This document shows, in pieces, positions 26,470-35,210 of a stretch of 64,000 nt of DNA; position 1 is the stretch's first letter, and every line of letters begins with the position of its first letter. The notes beneath the pieces are model-generated. The model saw only the letters and a program-made list of their open reading frames with translations. It was not told where the DNA came from and made no database searches. The position numbers and the translations under genes are program-made. The stretch comes from Gordonia sp. KTR9 (lineage in GTDB: Bacteria; Actinomycetota; Actinomycetes; Mycobacteriales; Mycobacteriaceae), in NCBI RefSeq assembly GCF_000143885.2, contig NC_018581.1, forward strand, positions 4,464,001 to 4,528,000. The letters are read 5' to 3'.

Positions 26470-27009
26470 TCGTTCGGGCACAGCGCAGGCGAGGCCGTCG
26501 GACATTCCGGTGGGCCGGACACCCAGAGACTGGTTGAGGCGCGCCCGCTGGTTCTCCCAGGCGACGGTCATGGCGAGTTCGACGATCTGGGTCTCCGACA
26601 GGTGCTCGCCCAGCTCACGACGCAGCTCGGCGAGGTCCTCCCCGACGGCCGGTGTGCGCGTCATCGCCTCGGCGTAACCGATGACGAGCTTCTCCAGGTC
26701 GGTGTAGGCCGTCGACTCCCGATAGCGCGGGAGGTCGCGGAGCTGCTGCTCGGTGATGCCCGCGCCGGACGCGACCGCCGACCCGATGTCGAGGCAGAAC
26801 TCGCAGCTGACCATGCCTGCCGCCTTGAGTTCGGCGAGTTCCTTGAGCTTCGGGTCCATCCGGTTGGACAGCAGCATCGCGCTCTCCATCCCGGCGACCC
26901 CGCCGGCAAGCAGCGGCCGCCGTGCCAGATGGCCGACGAGCTCGGTGCGGTGGCGCCGTGCCCGTCGCATGGCGCGTACGTAATTTCGGATTCGATGCAG
27001 TGCTCTCAT
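26461..27009 (-). CDS. AhpD/carboxymuconolactone decarboxylase-like protein
   Basis: This 182-residue helical protein has the AhpD-type redox pair in MVSCEFCLDIGSAVA and an ETQIVELAMTVAWENQ C-terminal segment. AhpD-fold proteins include alkylhydroperoxidases and carboxymuconolactone decarboxylases; the CxxC favours a redox role. The start overlaps the membrane protein gene by four bases (ATGA), and that gene overlaps the sigma factor in the same way. Sigma factor plus carboxymuconolactone decarboxylase-like gene is a recurring actinobacterial arrangement. Confidence 0.8.
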   Translation of the reverse strand: MRALHRIRNYVRAMRRARRHRTELVGHLARRPLLAGGVAGMESAMLLSNRMDPKLKELAELKAAGMVSCEFCLDIGSAVASGAGITEQQLRDLPRYRESTAYTDLEKLVIGYAEAMTRTPAVGEDLAELRRELGEHLSETQIVELAMTVAWENQRARLNQSLGVRPTGMSDGLACAVPERIS

Positions 27010-27626
27010 ACCCGTCCTTCCTCATCCGGCCCTCGGCTGTAACGCCCGCCCAGGACGAAAGTGACCAGCAACACCAGCGCGGCCACACCGACCGCACCGT
27101 GCGCGACCGCACCCCAGGCGAACACGCCGATCTCGTGCACGCCGCGTCCACCCATGACCAGTCCGAGCGGCACGCCCACGATGACGGCGACGGGCAACCA
27201 CCGCCGGCGCGTCGAGGCGACCGCGATCGCCGCACCCAGGGCGATGAACGCCAGTCCCCCGTCGATCATCGCGTGCCGGTTGTACGGCTCGCCCAGCGAC
27301 GCCGAGATCCATTCCCCGGCAACCAAGTTCCCCATGCCATGGATGACCAGGACCGCGCCGAGCACGGCCGCGGCCACCTGCGACGCCGACCATCGTCGTC
27401 TCGGACGGGCCGAACGCCGGGACTCCAGGCCCCGATCGACCGCGGCGAAGGTCGACGGGGGCGGATCACGGCGTAAGCCGTCGGCGAGCAGTTCGAGTTC
27501 GGGTGTCCGGGCACCCGGCATCTCGCGCCCGTCGAGGACGGCCGCGATCCTGGCGTCGAGCAGTTCGGCCGCCGCGACCTCGGCAGGGTCGTACTGCTCG
27601 GACGCAGCCGGATCCTCTGGCGTCAC
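27006..27626 (-). CDS. Membrane protein of a sigma-factor operon, possible anti-sigma factor
   Basis: This 206-residue protein has an N-terminal soluble region (residues 1-77, AAAELLDARIAAVLDGREMP with a later RRDPPPSTFAAVDRGLESRR) and then about four membrane spans. It overlaps the sigma factor stop by four bases and the AhpD-like start by four bases. Membrane-anchored proteins in this position often restrain the sigma factor, but no zinc-binding anti-sigma motif (HxxxCxxC) is visible. The anti-sigma role is therefore inference only. Confidence 0.65.
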   Translation of the reverse strand: MTPEDPAASEQYDPAEVAAAELLDARIAAVLDGREMPGARTPELELLADGLRRDPPPSTFAAVDRGLESRRSARPRRRWSASQVAAAVLGAVLVIHGMGNLVAGEWISASLGEPYNRHAMIDGGLAFIALGAAIAVASTRRRWLPVAVIVGVPLGLVMGGRGVHEIGVFAWGAVAHGAVGVAALVLLVTFVLGGRYSRGPDEEGRV

Positions 27627-28207
27627 CTCGGCATCACCTCCCTCAACTTCGCCACCCCGCGATAGACGAGCATCCGGGCGGCGGTTGCCGAGATCCCCAT
27701 CGCGACCCCGATCTCCTCAGAGCTGAGTTCGGTGCCGAACCGCAGGGCCACGGCCTCGCGTTCGCGCGCGGTGAGCACCCACAGCCGGCTGCGCACGTCG
27801 TCGGCCGCCGCGGCGCGCAACATCGAGGTCTCGGGGTCGCCGTCGGGAGCGGACATCGCCGCGGCGTCCACGTCGACCTCGGCGACCGGCACCTCCCGGG
27901 ACTGCCGCGCCCACCAGTCCGCGACGGCGTGCCGGGCTATCCCTATCAGCCAGGCGCCGACGGTGCCGCGCCGATCGTCGAATCGGTCCCAGGAGCGCAT
28001 CGCCTTCACGAAGACCTCCGCGGTCACGTCGTCGGCATCGACATTCGCGGGCACGCGTGTTCGCACGTAGCGCCAGACCCCCGCCACGTGTTCGCGGTAC
28101 ACCGCGTCGAACTGATCGACCGCGCCCGACTTCGAGTCGTCCCCCCTTCGCCATCGACACCGTGGGCCGTCGGCGACGCCCCGGGCGTCATGGACCCTGC
28201 GATACAT
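27623..28207 (-). CDS. ECF-type RNA polymerase sigma factor
   Basis: This protein of about 194 residues shows sigma region 2 (FDAVYREHVAGVWRYVRTRV then ADDVTAEVFVKAMRSWDRF) and region 4 (LTAREREAVALRFGTELSSE then EIGVAMGISATAARMLVYRG). The start is uncertain. ATG 28207 follows CCGGAAG, and the first 30 residues look non-conserved, so translation may begin further in. It heads a coupled three-gene operon with the membrane protein and AhpD-like gene. Steroid involvement is not evident. Confidence 0.8.
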   Translation of the reverse strand: MYRRVHDARGVADGPRCRWRRGDDSKSGAVDQFDAVYREHVAGVWRYVRTRVPANVDADDVTAEVFVKAMRSWDRFDDRRGTVGAWLIGIARHAVADWWARQSREVPVAEVDVDAAAMSAPDGDPETSMLRAAAADDVRSRLWVLTAREREAVALRFGTELSSEEIGVAMGISATAARMLVYRGVAKLREVMPR

Positions 28208-28284
28208 CTTCCGGCACGGGCGCCCGGCTGTAACGGCGGATGCGCGAACTCGGGCGGCCTCCTCGGCTGGGCGCACAGACGACG

Positions 28285-28319
28285 GCGGGCGGGACAGGTG
28301 AGGAACCTGTCCCGCCCGC
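28285..28319. terminator. Strong hairpin terminator after the cyp125 operon
   Basis: A 15-base perfect stem (GCGGGCGGGACAGGT at 28285-28299 and its complement at 28305-28319) encloses the loop GAGGA. It lies 20 bases after the NTF2-like stop. No long T run is seen, which is common for actinobacterial terminators. It separates the cyp125 unit from the sigma operon. Confidence 0.8.
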
Positions 28320-28339
28320 GTCGGACCGTGGTGCGACCC

Positions 28340-28804
28340 TCAGGCCTTGCGCACCGAGTTGATCGTCTTCTCTACCTCCCAGAAGGCACGCAATGCCGAC
28401 AGCTTCCCGTCGGCGTCGGCGCGGTAGGTGAACACCCCCCGCGCCTCGGAGACGTGACCCGCGATATGGGTGACGATGCTGCCGATGTAGGCGACCTCGT
28501 TCCCGCAGATGATCTCCTCGTCGAAGCGGAAGTCGATGCTCTCGGTCGTGCCGATCGACTTGTCCCAGAACTCGGAGATCTGCTCGTGCCCACGGAATCC
28601 GACGCCATCCGGATCGAACATCGACGGCCCGACCGGGTCCTCGACCGTCGCGTCGGCCGCGAAGTTGTCGATCCAGGCCTGCTTGTCCCGCGATGCCACG
28701 AACTCACGCGAACGACGTCCCGCCACGACTGCGGGATGGTTCTCCCGGTCGATGCCGAGGTACGCCGGCGTCTCCCGCGGTGCGGTGTCTTCTGCCGCGG
28801 TCAC
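28340..28804 (-). CDS. NTF2-like protein, possible ketosteroid isomerase relative
   Basis: This 154-residue protein of the SnoaL/NTF2 fold has the segments WIDNFAADATVEDPVGPSMF, GHEQISEFWDKSIGTTESID and RAFWEVEKTINSVRK. This fold includes ketosteroid isomerase, but also many hydratases and binding proteins. GTG 28804 overlaps the cyp125 stop by four bases (GTGA), so it is co-translated with the P450. Steroid isomerase activity is plausible from context and unproven from sequence. Confidence 0.8.
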   Translation of the reverse strand: MTAAEDTAPRETPAYLGIDRENHPAVVAGRRSREFVASRDKQAWIDNFAADATVEDPVGPSMFDPDGVGFRGHEQISEFWDKSIGTTESIDFRFDEEIICGNEVAYIGSIVTHIAGHVSEARGVFTYRADADGKLSALRAFWEVEKTINSVRKA

Positions 28805-30120
28805 TTGGTGCCGTAGTCGACGCGGAGTTCCTTGACCCCGTTGATCCAGCCGTGCCGCAGGCGTCGCGGCGCGGCGAGCTTGGTGATGTCGGGCACCAGG
28901 TCGGCGAGCGCGTTGAACATCAGGTTGATCTCCATCCGCGCCAGGTTCGCGCCGACGCAGAAGTGCGCACCGTTGCCGCCGAACCCGACGTGCGGGTTGG
29001 GGTCGCGCATGATGTTGAACGAGAACGGATCGTCGAAGACGTCCTCGTCGTAGTTGGCCGAACCGTAGAACATTCCGACGCGCTCGCCCTTGGCGATGTG
29101 GACGCCGCCGATCTGCGTGTCGCGCTTGGCCGTCCGCTGGAAGGCGTTGACCGGGGTCGCCCACCGGACGATCTCGTCGACCGCCGTCGCCGGACGATGC
29201 TTCTTGAACAGCTCCCACTGGTCGGGGTTGTCCAGGAACGCATTCATCCCGTGACTGATGGCGTTACGGGTGGTCTCGTTGCCCGCGACGGTCAGGAGGA
29301 TGAAGAAGAACCCGAACTCGGTCTCGTCGAGCGACTGCCCGTCGATGTCGGCGTTCACCAGCGTGGTGACGATGTCCTCGCCGGGGTTCTTGCGCTTCTC
29401 CTCGGCCATCGTGTAGCCGTAGCCGAGGATCTCGGCGTTGGCCTGCTGGGGATCCGTGGTGTAGTCCGGATCGTCGGCGTTCATCATCGAGTTCGACCAG
29501 TCGAACAGCTTCTCCCGATCCGACTCCGGCACACCGAGCAGGTCGGCGATGGCCAGCAGCGGCAGGTCGACGGCGACGTCCTTGACGAAGTCGCCGCTGC
29601 CCTTTTCCGCGGCCCGGGTGACGATCTCACGGGCGGCGTCGTCGAGCTTCTCCTCGAGCGAGTGCACCGCGCGGGGCGTGAACAGCTTGGAGACCAGCTT
29701 GCGCAGACGCGTGTGCTCCGGCGGATCATGGTTGATCAGCAGGGCCTTGGTGATCTCGATCTGATCGGCGGTCATCTCGTCGTCGAAACGCATGATGACG
29801 CCGTTGGCGTTGGTTTCCCAGTCCTCGTTGTTCTTCGAGATCTCACGGACATGGGCGTGCTTGGAGATCACCCAGTAGCCGCCGTCGTGGAAACCACCGC
29901 CCTTGCCGGGCGCCTGGGCATTCCACCAGACCGGCGCGGTCTTGCGCAGTTGCGCGAACTCCTGCACGGGGATTCCCTGCTCGAGCAGGTCGGGGTTGGT
30001 GAAATCCCACCCCTCCTGCTCCATGAACGGGCACTTCGCGACTACGTCGGAAGGGCTCGTGCGCGCAGAATCCGCCGGGGTCGGCTCGCTGCCGATCGGG
30101 GCGCTCTGGGCCTGGGTCAC
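28801..30120 (-). CDS. cyp125: Cyp125, steroid C26-monooxygenase (cytochrome P450)
   Basis: This 439-residue cytochrome P450 has the I-helix AGNETTRN, the K-helix ExxR (EIVR) and the heme-ligand loop FGGNGAHFCVG with Cys388. It matches Rv3545c, which oxidises the terminal methyl of cholesterol and cholestenone, the first step of side-chain removal. The start is GTG 30120 after GAGGTGG; an ATG at 30159 lies on the KstR box and is rejected. FdxD is a candidate electron donor. Two KstR-type boxes precede the gene. Confidence 0.95.
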   Translation of the reverse strand: MTQAQSAPIGSEPTPADSARTSPSDVVAKCPFMEQEGWDFTNPDLLEQGIPVQEFAQLRKTAPVWWNAQAPGKGGGFHDGGYWVISKHAHVREISKNNEDWETNANGVIMRFDDEMTADQIEITKALLINHDPPEHTRLRKLVSKLFTPRAVHSLEEKLDDAAREIVTRAAEKGSGDFVKDVAVDLPLLAIADLLGVPESDREKLFDWSNSMMNADDPDYTTDPQQANAEILGYGYTMAEEKRKNPGEDIVTTLVNADIDGQSLDETEFGFFFILLTVAGNETTRNAISHGMNAFLDNPDQWELFKKHRPATAVDEIVRWATPVNAFQRTAKRDTQIGGVHIAKGERVGMFYGSANYDEDVFDDPFSFNIMRDPNPHVGFGGNGAHFCVGANLARMEINLMFNALADLVPDITKLAAPRRLRHGWINGVKELRVDYGTK

Positions 30121-30144
30121 GTCACACCACCTCGCTGTGAGATT

Positions 30145-30158
30145 TAGAACCTGTTTCA
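30145..30158. promoter_or_regulatory. KstR box proximal to cyp125
   Basis: TAGAACCTGTTTCA matches the KstR consensus with two right-half changes. It is 25 bases before the cyp125 GTG. Confidence 0.85.
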
Positions 30159-30200
30159 ATCACATTCAAGCACACTGTGACCCATTCGACACCCCCGGAT

Positions 30201-30220
30201 GAGAACTTGTTCTAGTTCTC
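30201..30220. promoter_or_regulatory. Second KstR-type box upstream of cyp125, nested in a longer palindrome
   Basis: GAGAACTTGTTCTA (30201-30214) fits the KstR core apart from the first base. It is nested in a wider inverted repeat GAGAACTTGTTCTAGTTCTC reaching 30220. The rest of the 341-base gap (30121-30461) holds the other two boxes and no gene. Confidence 0.65.
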
Positions 30221-30260
30221 TGGTCGCCCCATGGTCCCCACCTGCGACGTTGACTCGTGA

Positions 30261-31624
<1,364 letters not shown>

Positions 31625-31625
<1 letters not shown>

Positions 31626-32116
31626 TGCCGGCCTTCGATCCGGACAACAAGCCGGCACAACTGGATTCGCCCGTCGTCAGCAAGTTCATCAAGCTGGGAT
31701 CGAAGGCGAACACCGCGCTGTACAAGGCCACCGGAGGCCGGATCGGGGGGACCTGGCGAGTCGGGGCGGGCCTGCGCAAGCCCGCCCCGGTGTGCCTGCT
31801 CACCACGATCGGCCGCAAGTCGGGCCAGCCGCGGACCGCACCGCTGATCTATCTGCGACGGGGTGAGTCGTTCGTGGTGGTGGCGTCGCAGGGCGGCTCG
31901 GCCAAGAATCCGGCCTGGTATCTGAATCTCTGCGACAACCCGCAGGTCACCATCCAGCTCGGCAAGAAGAAGTACGACCTCGTGGCGCGCACCGCCACCG
32001 ATTCCGAACGCGCCGACCTGTGGCCCGATCTGGTCGACACCTATGCCGACTACGACACCTACGCCGCCTGGACGGAACGGACGATCCCGGTGGTCATCTG
32101 CGAGCCGGCCCGCTGA
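31625..32116 (+). CDS. ddn: Deazaflavin (F420)-dependent nitroreductase-family protein (Ddn/Rv3547-like)
   Basis: This 163-residue protein of the split beta-barrel F420-binding family has VCLLTTIGRKSGQPRTAPLIYL, SFVVVASQGGSAKNPAWYLN and NPQVTIQLGKKKYDLVAR. It matches Rv3547 (Ddn) in position after fadA5 and in length. The family reduces quinones with F420H2 and protects against oxidative stress. The exact substrate here is inferred. It is coupled to fadA5 by a TGATG overlap. Confidence 0.88.
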
Positions 32117-32144
32117 GGCAACAGGACCGCCGGGGGCCCGATCG

Positions 32145-32780
32145 TCAGGGTTGCCGCCGCACCCAGGTGACGGAGTCGCGGCCGGTCCAGTTCGCGAGCC
32201 GCTCGGTGGGTCCGGCCTCGGGGCGGGGTTCGACGACGGGCCCGAAGGGCACGGCGGGGTCGGTGCGGATCGCGGCCGGGATGAACTGTCGGGCCACCCC
32301 GAGGGTCGTCTCGGCGAGTTCGGCGTCGGCCTCGGCCGGCCGGCCGGTGGCGACCGCCAGATCCCAAGCGTGGACGAGGGTTTCGCTGACATAACCCCAC
32401 AGGGCCCCGGCGCCCGGGACCTCACCCCAGGGCATCTGGACCATCACGGAGAGCTTGGTGTCATCCGACCATGAGTCGAGCGCCTGGTCGATGAGGGCCG
32501 CGTACGTCCGGGCGTCGTACTGCTCGGCGATCGACGCCATCGTGCGGATGTCGGCACCCTCGGCCAGCGCTGCGGCGCGATGCGCGACGGCGACGAGGTG
32601 CGCCGACAGGGTCCGGACGTCGAAGTCGTCGCAGGGCGTCGGCGAGTCGAGCTGGTCGTCGGACACTCCCTCGAGCAACTCCACGACCCAGGCGGTGGCG
32701 GTGCGGAACGCCGGCCGGGGATCGCCGAGGGCGGGTGTCGTCTCGGGAGCCGGTCCGGAGTTCGTGGTCGGTGCGTTCAT
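32145..32780 (-). CDS. TIGR03086-family DinB-like metal-binding protein
   Basis: This 211-residue protein has the N-terminal maleylpyruvate isomerase/DinB-type helix (DQLDSPTPCDDFDVRTLSAH LVAV) and the C-terminal VSETLVHAWDLAVATGRP histidine segment typical of TIGR03086 proteins. These may bind a divalent metal and act on thiol (mycothiol) conjugates; the function of this subgroup is unknown. ATG 32780 follows GAGAGGACATGCC. It is divergent from a WYL-type regulator, which probably controls it. Confidence 0.8.
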   Translation of the reverse strand: MNAPTTNSGPAPETTPALGDPRPAFRTATAWVVELLEGVSDDQLDSPTPCDDFDVRTLSAHLVAVAHRAAALAEGADIRTMASIAEQYDARTYAALIDQALDSWSDDTKLSVMVQMPWGEVPGAGALWGYVSETLVHAWDLAVATGRPAEADAELAETTLGVARQFIPAAIRTDPAVPFGPVVEPRPEAGPTERLANWTGRDSVTWVRRQP

Positions 32781-32871
32781 GGCATGTCCTCTCGTGTCTT
32801 TCGGGTACGAGGACCAGTGAAGTCTCGATACACGACACCTTCTGTCATGTTTTTCCGGGAGAATCTCAACC

Positions 32872-33822
32872 GTGCGCGCCGAACGTCTCATCGCCCTGCT
32901 GATGCTGCTGAAGAAGCACGAGCGGGTGACGGCTGCCGAGCTGGCCGCCGAGCTCGGGGTCTCCGAGCGCACCGTGCTCCGCGACATCGATGCGCTGTCG
33001 CTGTCCGGCGTGCCGGTGTACGCCGAGCGCGGACGACACGGCGGGTTCGCGCTGTTACCGGGGTACCGCACCGACCTCACGGGGCTGACCGTCGACGAGG
33101 CGACGTCTCTCCTCGCCGGCACCGGACGGGTCGACTCCCCCGCGTTCGCCAGCGCCATGCGTAAGGTCACCGCGGCACTGCCCGAAGCGCACCGGAGCCA
33201 GGCCGTGCGGGCCGCGCAGCGGATCCTGGTCCGTCCGGAGGGTTTCGTCCGGGCCCCCGAAGTCCTCGACAACCTCCAAGCCGTGCAGATCGCCGTCTTC
33301 GAGGGCCGGCGGATTCGTGTTCGCTACCGGAGCCGGGGAGCCGACGCTGCGCGCGAGCACGTACTCGATCCGATCGGCCTGATCGTGGCGGGCGACACCT
33401 GGTACCTCGTCGCGGGGTCCCGACGCGGAGATGCGGCCGCGACGCCTTCCGAACGAATGTTCCGGCTCTCCCGGATGAGCGATGTGGACATCCTCGACGA
33501 GCCGGCTCATCGCTCCGACGAGGTCGACCTCGCCGAGATCTGGGAGCGGCACCGTGACGCCTTCCGGCGCTCCTTCGAACCGGTCGACGTCGTGATCGAC
33601 TGCTCGGCCGACGAGGCCGAACGAATCGGATCGATCGCCTCGGCAACACATCTCGGTGAATCCGCGGACGGCCGGTGCCGTCTCGATCTCCGGTTCGCCG
33701 ACCGCCGGCACGCGGTGCGCGCGCTCTGGTCGACGATGTTCGATCACGACTTCGTGGTGCGCGAGCCGGACTGGCTGCGGACCGCGCTGACGGCCCGTGC
33801 CCGCGCGGCGACCGGCGAGTGA
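32872..33822 (+). CDS. DeoR/YafY-type HTH and WYL-domain transcription regulator
   Basis: This 316-residue protein begins with a winged HTH (TAAELAAELGVSERTVLRDI DALS) and a GRHGGFALLPGYRTDLTGLT linker. A WYL domain follows (about 140-230, IRVRYRSRGADAAREHVLDP, IGLIVAGDTWYLVAGSRRG) with a C-terminal extension. GTG 32872 follows CGGGAGAATC. WYL regulators bind small ligands or nucleic acids. The divergent TIGR03086 gene is the most likely target. Confidence 0.88.
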   Translation: MRAERLIALLMLLKKHERVTAAELAAELGVSERTVLRDIDALSLSGVPVYAERGRHGGFALLPGYRTDLTGLTVDEATSLLAGTGRVDSPAFASAMRKVTAALPEAHRSQAVRAAQRILVRPEGFVRAPEVLDNLQAVQIAVFEGRRIRVRYRSRGADAAREHVLDPIGLIVAGDTWYLVAGSRRGDAAATPSERMFRLSRMSDVDILDEPAHRSDEVDLAEIWERHRDAFRRSFEPVDVVIDCSADEAERIGSIASATHLGESADGRCRLDLRFADRRHAVRALWSTMFDHDFVVREPDWLRTALTARARAATGE

Positions 33823-33900
33823 CGGCGTGCACGAGGCGTCACCTGCACCGAACGAATGAATCGCCTGGCGACACCTCGGGCCGTGTGGTCTGATTCACGG

Positions 33901-35019
33901 ATGTTCGGGGTTCTCACTCCATGTCGGCACGCACTCGACGACGACCTGATGGACCAGTGGCGCTCCCACCTGTGCGGGGTCTGTCTCTCGCTGCGAGACA
34001 ACCACGGTCAGTCGAGCAGGCTGACGGTCAACACCGACGCGGTGATGGTCTCGATTCTCACCGCCGCCCAGTCGACGAAGGAGTGCGCGTCCACCGAGGC
34101 CGGACGCTGCCCTCTGCGCGGAATGCGCACGGCGACGGTCGTGTCCGCCGACGAGCCGGGCGTGCGTCTCGCCACGACCGCCTCGCTCACCCTGGCCGCC
34201 GCGAAGGCCGCCGATGTCGGCAGCGAACAACATCACGCGCTCGCACCCCGGCGTCCGGTCCGCGCGAAACTCGCCGAATACGCCGGGGGCCACCTGCGTC
34301 GGCACGCCGCGGCCGACACCACGGTCGCCGGCCGCCTCGACATCGACGCCATGATGACGACCTTGTCCCGGCAGGCGGAGATCGAGTCGACGAGCGTCGT
34401 GCTCGACGACCTCACACAACCTTCGGCTGCCGCCGCCGCACAGGTCTTCGCCACCTCGGCGGTCCTGGCCGAGGTCCCGGGCAACCAGGAGCCGCTCCGC
34501 GACATCGGTGCCGACTTCGGCCGGATCGCGCATCTGCTGGACGCGGTCGACGACTACGCCTCCGACGCCGCCGAGGGGCGATTCAATCCGCTCCGGGCGA
34601 CCGGCACGTCTCCGGAGACCGCGCTCGAGCAGTGTCGACGACTCGCTGCCGCGATCCGGGCGCGCTATGCCGACCTCTCCCTCGCCGACGACCGCTTGCT
34701 GCGCGTGGTTCTGCTCGACGGCCTGCGGCACGCCATTCACAAGCGCATGCATCCGCACGCCGACGCCATCTCCGTCACCGCCGACTCGCGCACCCAGTGG
34801 CCTCCGCACCGGCCCTTCGGATATCCCTCCGAGTGGCCCTATCCGCCGCCGTTCAAACCCAATCGTTCATTCGGCGAGCGGATTCTGCCGTTCATCGGCG
34901 TCTCCTGCTTCGGCAAGGCCTGCTGCACGGACCACTGGAATCACTTCACCGACAAGTACAAGGACGCGGTCTGCGACGACTGCGACTGCTGCGATTGTTG
35001 CGACTGCTGCGATTTGTGA
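33901..35019 (+). CDS. DUF5685-type protein with cysteine-rich C-terminal tail
   Basis: This 372-residue protein starts MFGVLTPCRHAL and contains WRSHLCGVCLSLRDNHGQSS, HLLDAVDDYASDAAEGRFNP and a SCFGKACCTDHWNHF segment near the end. It closes with CDDCDCCDCCDCCDL, eight Cys in 16 residues, encoded by a near-perfect nine-base repeat. DUF5685 proteins occur across actinobacteria with unknown function. The helical core and cysteine clusters suggest metal binding. I start at ATG 33901; an ATG 45 bases earlier would add residues outside the family start. Confidence 0.8.
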   Translation: MFGVLTPCRHALDDDLMDQWRSHLCGVCLSLRDNHGQSSRLTVNTDAVMVSILTAAQSTKECASTEAGRCPLRGMRTATVVSADEPGVRLATTASLTLAAAKAADVGSEQHHALAPRRPVRAKLAEYAGGHLRRHAAADTTVAGRLDIDAMMTTLSRQAEIESTSVVLDDLTQPSAAAAAQVFATSAVLAEVPGNQEPLRDIGADFGRIAHLLDAVDDYASDAAEGRFNPLRATGTSPETALEQCRRLAAAIRARYADLSLADDRLLRVVLLDGLRHAIHKRMHPHADAISVTADSRTQWPPHRPFGYPSEWPYPPPFKPNRSFGERILPFIGVSCFGKACCTDHWNHFTDKYKDAVCDDCDCCDCCDCCDL

Positions 35020-35061
35020 CCCGCCGGGCGGGCAGGTCAGTTGAGGAGCGAGCAATGCGCT

Positions 35062-35175
35062 CCCCCTGTGCTCCCTGAGGTGCGAGCGAAGCGAGCCACG
35101 AAGGGTCTGGCAACGTAGCTCACCATGCCCTTCGTGGCTCGTCGCTTCGCTCCTCGCACCTCAGGGAGCAGGGGG
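35062..35175. repeat. Large inverted repeat downstream of the DUF5685 gene
   Basis: The arms (about 44 bases at 35062-35105 and 48 at 35128-35175) share CTCCCTGAGGTGCGAG, CGAAGCGA and GCCACGAAGGG with a small interruption, around a 22-base spacer. The CCTCAGGGAGCAGGGG end also appears in the tandem repeats near 44560, so this belongs to a dispersed family. It lies between convergent genes and may also end transcription. Confidence 0.7.
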
Positions 35176-35210
35176 TATGCGGCTCTTTCGGATTAGGGAG
35201 CAGGGGAGAC

